Shown one piece after another: positions 1 to 6,422 of a DNA stretch of 6,555 nucleotides. Location: assembly GCA_019894735.1 (NCBI GenBank), contig JAGXOB010000130.1, forward strand, positions 1 through 6,555. Reading direction: 5' to 3'. The notes beneath the pieces were generated by a model. That model saw only the letters and a list, made by a program, of their open reading frames with translations. It was not told the DNA's origin and made no database searches. A program made the translations under genes and the position numbers. The DNA is from Promethearchaeota archaeon. GTDB lineage: Archaea; Asgardarchaeota; Lokiarchaeia; Sigynarchaeales; SOKP01. Positions within the stretch are counted from its first letter, which is position 1. Each line of letters starts with the position of its first letter.

Positions 1-40
1 AATATTCTTCGCTTTGAAATCCATAATAAAAATATCAAAT

Positions 41-46
41 AGAGGT
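41..46 (+). promoter_or_regulatory. Shine-Dalgarno site of the small first gene
   Basis: AGAGGT ends 7 bases before the ATG at 54 and is complementary to the usual archaeal/bacterial 16S rRNA 3' end. Two in-frame ATGs lie close together (54 and 60). The spacing of 7 favours 54, although 13 bases to the second ATG is not impossible. A weak A/T-rich stretch around 22-36 could be part of a promoter, but too little upstream sequence is present to judge. Confidence 0.6.
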
Positions 47-53
47 AAAAGTT

Positions 54-374
54 ATGTATATGGTCTCAATCACAAAGTTTCCTGTGAGTAAAGGTAAAGA
101 AGTGAGCGAACGGTTTATTGAAGCAACAAAAAAATTTCCTCCTGATAGAACATTAGAAAAGGAAATCTTACGCATGGCAGCAAAAATTATTGGAGACGAA
201 GTAGTTTCGATAGCGATATCAGAAGTTAAAGAAGGAAAATTCCAAGAAGTGTTTAAACGGAGTCATGAAGTAATGATGTTTTATTCAGATATAGAAGGAA
301 TCAGCTTTGATGTGCAACCTTACTTATCTGGAGTAGAAGCGCTCCCACTAGTAGGTTTGAAGATGCCTGAATAA
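54..374 (+). CDS. Small conserved protein of unknown function (106 aa)
   Basis: Function is unknown. The 106-residue product has no signal peptide, no membrane segment and no cysteines. It opens with a strand-like stretch (MVSITKFP, residues 3-10), then a charged helix (residues 11-27) and a second helix (about 34-44). A strand follows (about 49-58, VVSIAISEV), then a Lys/Glu-rich turn and helix (59-76) and a strand-like segment (82-90, GISFDVQPY). It ends in a hydrophobic VEALPLVGL tail. This beta-alpha-beta order suggests a ferredoxin-like or dimeric alpha/beta-barrel fold; that is inference. The pattern recalls a family of short cytosolic proteins abundant in Asgard archaeal genomes, but this is from memory and was not searched. 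The gene has its own SD and a T10 terminator just downstream, so it appears to be transcribed separately from the OYE gene on the same strand. Confidence 0.8.
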   Translation: MYMVSITKFPVSKGKEVSERFIEATKKFPPDRTLEKEILRMAAKIIGDEVVSIAISEVKEGKFQEVFKRSHEVMMFYSDIEGISFDVQPYLSGVEALPLVGLKMPE

Positions 375-386
375 CCAAATCATCAT

Positions 387-415
387 AATTAAATCTTTTT
401 TTTTTCATTTTAATT
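387..415 (+). terminator. T10-run terminator after the small gene
   Basis: Ten consecutive T residues (396-405) start 22 bases after the stop codon, which is enough for archaeal T-run termination. The run is flanked by a weak all-A/T inverted repeat, AATTAAA (387-393) and TTTAATT (409-415), with the T-run in the loop. It is therefore better read as a T-run terminator than as a bacterial hairpin terminator. The rest of the gap to 491 shows nothing firm. A TATA-like TAAATAC lies at 439-445 and could start a short-leader OYE transcript. Confidence 0.55.
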
Positions 416-491
416 GGTAATTTCTTTATGTGATAAACTAAATACATGAAGAAATGAAAAGTTCTTTTTACTAAGAATTTTATAGTATATT

Positions 492-1871
492 ATGATTGCC
501 AATCCTTCTTCTCATGCTTTTGAACCTTTTAAGTACAAAACTCTGGAGGATTTAAAAAGAGAGTTAAAAAGATTATCCATCCCTCTCCCTATAAGCTCTA
601 ATACTGAAAATTTAAGAGAAGTTATTCAATCCAAGAATATTATTATTCCTAATAGACTTTCAATACAACCAATGGAAGGATTCGATGCAAAACTTGATGG
701 TTCACCGAGTGACCTCACATTCCGACGCTATAAACGCTATGCTAAAGGAGGTGCAGGTCTGATCTGGTTTGAAGCAACTGCAATTTCTGAAGACTGCCGT
801 TCAAATGATCATCAATTAGTTCTCTCTGAAGAAAACGCAAAAGATTTTAAGAAGCTCACATCTGTCATTAGAATTCAATGCGATCGTACTTTAGAATCTT
901 TGGGTTTTAAAAATCGGTGTTGTTTAATATTACAATTAAATCATTCAGGTCGGTATTCAAAACGAAATGGAAAAAAATATCCGATTAGAGCTTATCACAG
1001 CGTTGAATTAGATGATGCAATTTCTGTAAAAAAAAAGGATGGAGTTATTATTTCGGATGAGAATCTCAAAGAGATCGAAGATCTCTGGGTAAAAAAAGCT
1101 ATATTAGCAAAGGAAGCTGGATTTGACGGCGTAGATATTAAAGCATGTCATGGTTATTTGATTAGTGAATTGTTATCCGCTCGTGATCGAAGGGATTCTG
1201 AATACGGAGGAACGAGTTTAGAAAACCGCTCAAAATTATTACTAGATATAATTTCTAAACTACAGAATAAATTTAGAAATGATACCGATTTTTTGATTAC
1301 TTCACGCGTAGGAGCTTACGATGGTATACCTTATCCTACTGGATTTGGAGTTAAAAATATTGTAGATGAGAAATTTCCAGCATCCGTTGATCTTGAAGAA
1401 CCAGTAGATTTAATTAATAAATTATACGAGCTTGATGTAAAGCTTCTTAACATTACAGCAGGTAATCCTCATTATATGGGTCATATCACACGTCCTTACG
1501 ATGTTCCAATAAAAGGAGGAAAATTACCTGAAGAACATCCATTATTCAGCGTATATAGAATAATTTATTTGACTTCAGTGATTAAAAGCTTAATTCCTAA
1601 AGATATGATAATCATAGGATCGGGTTATTCCTATTTCAGACAATTTGCTGGAAATCTTGCCTCAGGAGTCATTCAAAAGGGAATGGCAGATATTTGTGGT
1701 TTTGGCAGAATGTCATTTGCTAATCCAGAATTTGCGAAGCAGATTTTTCAAGAAAATTCCATAGAAAAGGCTAAATCTTGTATTTCTTGCTCGAAATGTT
1801 CGCAATTTATGAGAGAAGGTAGATCTACGGGATGTGCTGTGAGAGATCCCAAGTACAGAAATAGAGATTAA
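492..1871 (+). CDS. NADH:flavin oxidoreductase, Old Yellow Enzyme family, with Fe-S motif
   Basis: A predicted cytosolic FMN-dependent ene-reductase/dehydrogenase of the OYE (COG1902) TIM-barrel family; the substrate is unknown. A 50-residue N-terminal extension precedes the barrel, which opens at PNRLSIQPMEG (53-63). Family landmarks are QLNHSGR (148-154), GFDGVDIKACHGYL (210-223), the EYGG..LENR segment (237-246), an FMN-phosphate-type GSG (376-378) and ADICGFGR (399-406). At the usual His-x2-His/Asn active-site pair this protein has Lys217 and His220. The C-terminus carries Cys430, 433, 436 and 448 (CxxCxxCx11C), a likely 4Fe-4S site as in 2,4-dienoyl-CoA reductase and trimethylamine dehydrogenase. 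At 459 aa it ends there and lacks the FAD/NAD domain of those roughly 670-730-residue enzymes, so electrons probably come from a separate protein. No SD precedes the ATG, and the next in-frame Met (61) is inside the conserved barrel, so the start at 492 holds. It converges on the flavoprotein gene. Confidence 0.93.
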   Translation: MIANPSSHAFEPFKYKTLEDLKRELKRLSIPLPISSNTENLREVIQSKNIIIPNRLSIQPMEGFDAKLDGSPSDLTFRRYKRYAKGGAGLIWFEATAISEDCRSNDHQLVLSEENAKDFKKLTSVIRIQCDRTLESLGFKNRCCLILQLNHSGRYSKRNGKKYPIRAYHSVELDDAISVKKKDGVIISDENLKEIEDLWVKKAILAKEAGFDGVDIKACHGYLISELLSARDRRDSEYGGTSLENRSKLLLDIISKLQNKFRNDTDFLITSRVGAYDGIPYPTGFGVKNIVDEKFPASVDLEEPVDLINKLYELDVKLLNITAGNPHYMGHITRPYDVPIKGGKLPEEHPLFSVYRIIYLTSVIKSLIPKDMIIIGSGYSYFRQFAGNLASGVIQKGMADICGFGRMSFANPEFAKQIFQENSIEKAKSCISCSKCSQFMREGRSTGCAVRDPKYRNRD

Positions 1872-1874
1872 CAC

Positions 1875-3896
1875 TTACTGAACAATTTTACCGTCATTAT
1901 AGTCTTTCCAAACATTTTCAAACCAGCTAGTTTGTTCTGGGATTTCTCTAACCTTAACCCATTTAATATCTATGTGGGTTTTTTTTAAGGATATAGTTTG
2001 AATTTGATTTGATAAGTTTAAATCGCTTTTTATAAAATTATAAGATGACAATTTCCTAGGGAGTGATATAACCCGTTCACCTAAAGAAACTTTTAATTCA
2101 TTTCTGTTGATTAAATAGGAACCTCGACTTTGCCCATCATTCACGTGGTAGTCAGATATTGCTGAAAGGAAGAGGTACTGGGTTAAGAGAGAATCTTTTA
2201 CTTGAAAATACTTTACTAACTCAGAAGCACCATTTAAAGAAATTAAATCAGCAAAGTTAAGTATTTTTAATCTAATATTACTTATTTCTTCTTCTAAACC
2301 TTCTTCGGGTCTTAATATTCCCGCGTATTTTTCCATTGTATTTTGTATTGATTCTAGTATTTTACTTGGAGTATTCTTTTCCTTATTTTGCATGTTTTTT
2401 AAACAGATTTTCATTTGGTCTAGAAAATCAATTAGTTGTTTTTCAATTTCAAGATAATATTCTCCAGTTGTCAAGGGAAGCAATGTATTGTACATGCCAG
2501 CAATCTTCTGTGCTGTTCTCAAACCTCCCACCTGCCCAGAATTTAATGCCGCACCCCCAGGTCTATGAATACCATGGCTCCCGTTTATCTCACCAATAAC
2601 GAATAAATGTTTCACGCTTGATTCCCACCATATATCGCAAGATATACCACCATTCAAATGTTGGTTACAAACGGCAATCTGTAGAGGCTCCTTAGAGAGG
2701 TCGATACCATGGTCTTTATAATGGAAGTATGCCCGTTCATTCAGTGATTTAAGCCTTGTTATTGGTAATTCACCTATTGAGTTAGATTTTTCAAGATATT
2801 CTCTTGCTACAGTATCCATAAAATTTATACCATACCCGTTGGGATTTCGGGTGTAATCTAAAAACACTTTTCTCCCAAGTATTTCTGTTTCGTAATATAC
2901 AGCGAGATCTATCAGTGAAGATCCACAATCCTCAATCCGATCTGAACTAAATGGCCATTGATATCCTTTTAGAAAAATTGCTTTTGATAGTTCTTTGAAT
3001 GAAGGAAAAATTTCGTTGAGAAATTCAAAATCGTTACCATTTTCGTCGATAGAAATGTAGCGTGGTATAACTTGTTGATATGATCCTGAAACATTCCATC
3101 GATAATGAGTCGATGCGAGACCAAATTGTGATTCTGTTAAGTTTTGTAAAATACAACCAGCTTCGATAGCTAAAGATGTACTCCCCTTCTGAGAAGTTGG
3201 ATAAACCGAGTTTTTATATAGTGTTGAAGGACCTCCAGTGGCTAAAACAATATTTCTAGTTTTAAATATTTTAATTGACTTAATAATATCTTTTAACTCT
3301 TCCTGATCGGATAAAGAATTAATGTCCAGACATATCAAACCAATTACTTCCATTTCGGTAGAATCCGTAACTATTATTTTAGTTGCATAATATTTGTTAA
3401 AGATATTGATTTTTAATTCAGAAACTACTTCAAGGAGTCGTTTACACATTTCTTGAGAAGTATAAGGACCAATTGATGTGGCTCTTTGTTTGGGATCGTT
3501 ATCTGTTTTATATCCTACAAATCCACCGTATTTATCGTGAGGAAAGGATACACCCAATTGTATTAAATGAAAAAATTCTCTTATCGAATTAGTTGATTCT
3601 ATTAAAGCGATATCTCCATGCATAGCTCCACCGGAAAAGAGATCTTTTGCCATTTCAAAAGGAGAATCGGCTTGGTCTCCGATGATAGACAGTTTGTAAT
3701 AAGTTTGTTTATCAGAGCCAGCGTTAAAAGAGGTTCCTCCTCCTAATTCTTCAGTTACAAGAGTAATCTGCCATGGAGCAATTCCTTCTTCTACTAAATG
3801 GATAGCACAATTTAACCCCGCAGCTCCAGTACCTATAATAACGGTATTGTATTCTAAGATTTCAATGTCCTGTAAATTGATATCGAATTTTTCCAT
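1875..3896 (-). CDS. FAD-dependent oxidoreductase, fumarate reductase/succinate dehydrogenase flavoprotein-like
   Basis: A soluble flavoprotein predicted to desaturate or reduce a carbon-carbon bond; the substrate is unknown. The Rossmann FAD motif GTGAAG is at residues 22-27, 17-20 residues into the protein. ATGGP (219-223) is the second FAD contact. GEINGSHGIHRPGGAALNSG (435-454) matches the C-terminal FAD motif of the FrdA/SdhA/aspartate oxidase superfamily. His413 in NQHLNGG and Arg445 in HRPGG sit where that superfamily keeps its substrate-binding His and Arg. The region aligned with the covalent-FAD His of SdhA reads GGGTSFNAGSDKQTYYK (52-68) without His, so FAD is probably non-covalent. 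Residues 470-600 form a mostly helical C-terminal part, and the protein ends in an aromatic tail (SWFENVW, 657-663). At 673 aa it appears intact. It is the second gene of an operon with the SDR, with its SD against the SDR stop, and has no signal peptide or haem motif. Confidence 0.92.
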   Translation of the reverse strand: MEKFDINLQDIEILEYNTVIIGTGAAGLNCAIHLVEEGIAPWQITLVTEELGGGTSFNAGSDKQTYYKLSIIGDQADSPFEMAKDLFSGGAMHGDIALIESTNSIREFFHLIQLGVSFPHDKYGGFVGYKTDNDPKQRATSIGPYTSQEMCKRLLEVVSELKINIFNKYYATKIIVTDSTEMEVIGLICLDINSLSDQEELKDIIKSIKIFKTRNIVLATGGPSTLYKNSVYPTSQKGSTSLAIEAGCILQNLTESQFGLASTHYRWNVSGSYQQVIPRYISIDENGNDFEFLNEIFPSFKELSKAIFLKGYQWPFSSDRIEDCGSSLIDLAVYYETEILGRKVFLDYTRNPNGYGINFMDTVAREYLEKSNSIGELPITRLKSLNERAYFHYKDHGIDLSKEPLQIAVCNQHLNGGISCDIWWESSVKHLFVIGEINGSHGIHRPGGAALNSGQVGGLRTAQKIAGMYNTLLPLTTGEYYLEIEKQLIDFLDQMKICLKNMQNKEKNTPSKILESIQNTMEKYAGILRPEEGLEEEISNIRLKILNFADLISLNGASELVKYFQVKDSLLTQYLFLSAISDYHVNDGQSRGSYLINRNELKVSLGERVISLPRKLSSYNFIKSDLNLSNQIQTISLKKTHIDIKWVKVREIPEQTSWFENVWKDYNDGKIVQ
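1952..1989 (+). terminator. Hairpin plus T8 run, likely end of the OYE transcript, inside the opposing gene
   Basis: AACCCA (1956-1961) and TGGGTT (1975-1980) can form a 6-bp stem with a 13-base loop. The run T1979-T1986 overlaps and follows the stem. CCTTAA (1952-1957) is also mirrored by TTAAGG after the T-run. The structure lies about 80-115 bases past the OYE stop and within the 3' coding part of the flavoprotein gene (its Lys-Lys near residue 638). The two convergent genes leave only 3 bases between stops, so the plus-strand transcript must end inside the neighbour. Confidence 0.4.
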
Positions 3897-3899
3897 TTT

Positions 3900-3907
3900 C
3901 CTCCCTT
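3900..3907 (-). promoter_or_regulatory. Strong Shine-Dalgarno overlapping the upstream stop codon
   Basis: Read on the minus strand, TAAGGGAGGAAAATG joins the SDR stop (3908-3906), an AAGGGAGG Shine-Dalgarno and the flavoprotein ATG at 3896. Only three bases lie between GGAGG and the ATG, which is shorter than usual. The arrangement fixes the flavoprotein start and suggests that ribosomes finishing the SDR reinitiate on the flavoprotein (translational coupling). Confidence 0.8.
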
Positions 3908-4706
3908 AAAGTCGATGTAAGTGAAAGCCTCCGTCGATATCTATTACGGATCCAGTTGAGAATGGTAAAAGCCCAGAGACAATTGCAACAACCGGTTTCG
4001 CTATATCAGTGGGTTTTCCCCACCTCTTTATTGGAGTAAGACCTTTTTTTATTAAATTGTCATACATATCATGAACTTTTTCGGTCATAGGAGTATCAAT
4101 AATTCCTGGTGAGATTTCGTATACAGGTATTCCATAATCGGATAATCTTTCTGCGAACAGTTTCGTCATCATAGTCATAGCTGATTTTGAAAGGCAATAT
4201 TCGCCTCTATTAACGGAAGCAGTATATCGATTTATAGAGGAAATATTGATGATATAAGGTTGATAAGTATCTTTTAACTCTTCTCGTAATTGGATCATCC
4301 ATTTAGAAACGGCTTGAGTTAGAAAATAAGGTCCCTTGAGATTAATTGACATTACTCGATCATACGATTCTTCAGAAGTTTCTAAAATATCAGTTCTGAT
4401 TTTTGGTGCGACTCCAGCATTATTGACCAAAACATCAATTCTATTAAATTTCTCTTTAACTTTATCTATTATGGATTCACGATCTTCTTTTTTGCTTATA
4501 TCTGCTTGTACAAACAAAATTCTATTGTCTACTTTCTCACTATAAATATTTTTAAGCTCAGAGTAATATTCTTCCGATAAAACTTTAGTCGCGGCACCAT
4601 TTATTACAACCGAATAGTCTAATTTAGCGAGTTCTAATACGATAGCTTTCCCAATTCCGTGAGTACTTCCAGTTACTAATAGAACTTTTTTATGATGTAG
4701 TTCCAT
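3906..4706 (-). CDS. Short-chain dehydrogenase/reductase (FabG-like SDR)
   Basis: A classical SDR that would interconvert an alcohol and a ketone with NAD(P)(H) in the cytosol. The 266 residues match the family's usual 250-270. Visible motifs are the cofactor loop TGSTHGIG (12-19), Asp69 of the adenine pocket, NNAG (95-98), Asn122, the catalytic Ser157, Tyr170 and Lys174 (YxxxK), and SPG (199-201). The second strand ends in NGAAT (36-40) without an acidic residue, which leans towards NADP(H), though no clear basic residue is present either. The C-terminus DIDGGFHLHRL is typical of FabG-like SDRs, but the operon contains no fatty-acid gene. A role in oxidising or reducing a sugar, polyol or cyclic alcohol beside the flavoprotein is more likely than fatty-acid synthesis (inference). 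It is first in the operon, has no SD, and its ATG sits about 26 bases from a TATA-like box. Confidence 0.93.
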   Translation of the reverse strand: MELHHKKVLLVTGSTHGIGKAIVLELAKLDYSVVINGAATKVLSEEYYSELKNIYSEKVDNRILFVQADISKKEDRESIIDKVKEKFNRIDVLVNNAGVAPKIRTDILETSEESYDRVMSINLKGPYFLTQAVSKWMIQLREELKDTYQPYIINISSINRYTASVNRGEYCLSKSAMTMMTKLFAERLSDYGIPVYEISPGIIDTPMTEKVHDMYDNLIKKGLTPIKRWGKPTDIAKPVVAIVSGLLPFSTGSVIDIDGGFHLHRL

Positions 4707-4813
4707 AGATTATAATTTATTTTTTTGTTTTAAAATTGTTTTTAATTAACTACTATAATTACAGCATAAAAATCTAAAAGATTTATTATCTCATAATCTT
4801 AAATTTAATTGTT
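4707..4813. promoter_or_regulatory. Divergent intergenic promoter region between the SDR operon and nnr
   Basis: This 107-base A/T-rich spacer carries the starts of two divergent transcripts. On the minus strand TTTTAAAA (4728-4735) is centred about 26 bases from the SDR ATG. On the plus strand TTTATTAT (4782-4789), preceded by purine-rich AAAAG (4776-4780) that could act as a BRE, is centred about 28 bases from the nnr ATG. With no SD before either ATG, both genes are probably transcribed leaderless. In such A/T-rich DNA TATA-like matches arise by chance, so the spacing is the main support. Confidence 0.5.
4770..4784. promoter_or_regulatory. Possible operator: 15-base inverted repeat at the nnr promoter
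   Basis: AAATCT-AAA-AGATTT is a perfect 6-bp inverted repeat with a 3-base spacer. It overlaps the putative BRE and the first bases of the TATA-like box of nnr. The size and position would suit a dimeric helix-turn-helix regulator blocking TFB/TBP. No regulator gene is present in the window, and chance occurrence in A/T-rich DNA is a real alternative. Confidence 0.3.
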
Positions 4814-6391
4814 ATGGAAAGATTTATCTCAAAAAAAATTTCTTCTGAAGAACTATCAATATTAGATAATAATTCAGAATGGTTAGGAATTCCAAAAAGC
4901 CATTTAATGGAGTGTGCCGGCTATTCATTCACAAATGAACTTATCGATCAAGGTTACATTAAAGAAAAAGGAAAAGTTGCAATTTTTTGTGGAACAGGAA
5001 ATAATGGTGGAGACGGTTTTGTCGTAGCCCGGCATTTATCTTCCTATGGAATGAAAGTTTTAGTAATTTTAGTTGGAACAGCAGATAAAATAAGAACAAA
5101 AGAAGCTCAAATTAATTGGAATATAATATTTAACCATCTTACCTACTCGATTAAAATCGCATTCATTAAAGATTCAACAGACGCCAAGAAAATTAAGAAA
5201 ATAATAGAAAATGATCGAGACTACTCCTTGATTGTAGATGGTTTGTTAGGTACTGGGATTGAAGGAAAAATTAGGGAGCCAATTTCTTCCGCAATAGATT
5301 TAATAAACAACTTAAGAGAAAAAGAAAAAGAACGTATAAAAGTTGCCTCCATAGATATACCTTCCGGATTAGACCCAGATACAGGAAAGATTTCGGATAA
5401 AGTTGTAAATCCAGATTTAGTTGTAACCTTCCATCGAGTAAAAAAAGGGCTAAAGGCAGCAAAATATCATATAATCGAAAAATCTATTGGCATCCCACCT
5501 GAAGCAAGTATTTTTGTAGGAAAGGGCGATCTACTACCAAACCTAAAATCCAGAGATGTAGATACCCATAAAGGCGAGTTTGGAAGGGTATTAGTCATCG
5601 GGGGTTCAAAGAATTACTATGGTGCTCCTGCGTATACCTCGTTATCGTGTATTCAATTCGGATGCGATCTGGTCATAACTTATGTTCCGGAAGTAGTTGG
5701 AGATGTTATGCGTTCTTATTCTCCAAATATGATAGTGAGAACGAGCCCTGGAGATTGGCTTACAACAAAAGCTTTAGAAGAAATCTTATGGCTCGGAGAT
5801 TGGGCAAACACAATTGTTATCGGCCCGGGATTAGGAACTGAAAAAACAAGCGAAGAACTCTTGATAAAAATATTCGAGAACGTCAAAAAATCCGACAAAT
5901 CTTTTGTTATAGATGCTGACGCGTTAAAATTAATAAAATCGCATCTTGATTTAATCAAAGGTAAGAATGTTATTTTAACACCCCATGAAGGAGAATTAAA
6001 GGTAATCTCTGATATTGATTTACCCACTTATAATGAAATTGAGCAGAGAGGAACTGAAGTATTTAAGATAGCTAAAAGTTTAGATGTTACTCTATTAGTA
6101 AAAGGTCCTTACGATTATATAAGTGACGGAACTAAATTGAAAATTAACAAGACGGGATGCCCAGAAATGTCAATTGGAGGAACCGGTGATATACTTGCTG
6201 GTTTATGCGCTTGTTTCTTAACAACGGGAAGTAATTCGTTCCAAGCTGCATGCTCTGCTGCTTTTCTTAACGGCTATATCGGAGAATATTGTAAGAAATC
6301 ATTGGGACCCCGATTCACAGCAATGGATATGATAAATAATATAAATACTGGAATCTTGGACTTGTGGAAGATTACAACATCGGAAAAATGA
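4814..6391 (+). CDS. nnr: Bifunctional NAD(P)HX epimerase / ADP- or ATP-dependent NAD(P)HX dehydratase
   Basis: A cytosolic metabolite-repair enzyme. The N-terminal YjeF_N domain epimerises R- and S-NAD(P)HX, and the C-terminal ribokinase-like domain dehydrates S-NAD(P)HX back to NAD(P)H using a nucleotide (ADP in most prokaryotic enzymes). Epimerase domain, about residues 15-230: LMECAG (31-36), GTGNNGGDGFVVARHL (60-75), DGLLGTG (142-148) and DIPSGLDPDTG (181-191). Dehydratase domain, about 250-515: KGEFGRVLVIGGS (253-265), GPGLG (337-341), DADAL (367-371), LTPHEGEL (388-395) and the catalytic GGTGDILAG (455-463, Asp459). The usual GNPGM before that loop reads GCPEM (448-452). The 525 aa length is normal for the fusion and both halves look intact. 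It has no SD and is probably leaderless. The gene is monocistronic here, divergent from the SDR operon and followed by a T8 terminator. Confidence 0.96.
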   Translation: MERFISKKISSEELSILDNNSEWLGIPKSHLMECAGYSFTNELIDQGYIKEKGKVAIFCGTGNNGGDGFVVARHLSSYGMKVLVILVGTADKIRTKEAQINWNIIFNHLTYSIKIAFIKDSTDAKKIKKIIENDRDYSLIVDGLLGTGIEGKIREPISSAIDLINNLREKEKERIKVASIDIPSGLDPDTGKISDKVVNPDLVVTFHRVKKGLKAAKYHIIEKSIGIPPEASIFVGKGDLLPNLKSRDVDTHKGEFGRVLVIGGSKNYYGAPAYTSLSCIQFGCDLVITYVPEVVGDVMRSYSPNMIVRTSPGDWLTTKALEEILWLGDWANTIVIGPGLGTEKTSEELLIKIFENVKKSDKSFVIDADALKLIKSHLDLIKGKNVILTPHEGELKVISDIDLPTYNEIEQRGTEVFKIAKSLDVTLLVKGPYDYISDGTKLKINKTGCPEMSIGGTGDILAGLCACFLTTGSNSFQAACSAAFLNGYIGEYCKKSLGPRFTAMDMINNINTGILDLWKITTSEK

Positions 6392-6422
6392 AATATCTAG
6401 TTGAATTTTAAAAAACACCTCT

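Noticed and set aside
1028..1036. A9 tract in the OYE gene as a possible programmed frameshift or sequencing error
   Set aside because: The reading frame continues through it into conserved OYE motifs, so the tract is in frame (Lys-Lys-Lys) and no alternative frame downstream looks coding.
2336..2599. An 87-codon plus-strand reading frame opposite the flavoprotein gene
   Set aside because: It overlaps the conserved FAD-binding C-terminal motif on the other strand. Its Phe/Leu-rich start looks membrane-like only because it is antisense to Lys/Glu/Asn-rich codons.
4336..4545. A 69-codon plus-strand reading frame opposite the SDR
   Set aside because: It is antisense to the NNAG and Asn122 region of a well-conserved SDR, with no SD or family resemblance.
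3906..4706. Assignment of the SDR as fabG of fatty-acid synthesis
   Set aside because: FabG-like sequence is shared by many SDRs of other function. The neighbours are redox enzymes, with no acyl carrier protein or other fatty-acid gene.
5716..6027. A 103-codon minus-strand reading frame opposite nnr
   Set aside because: It lies wholly inside the conserved dehydratase domain, has no recognisable motif and shows no SD; it is a shadow of the real gene.
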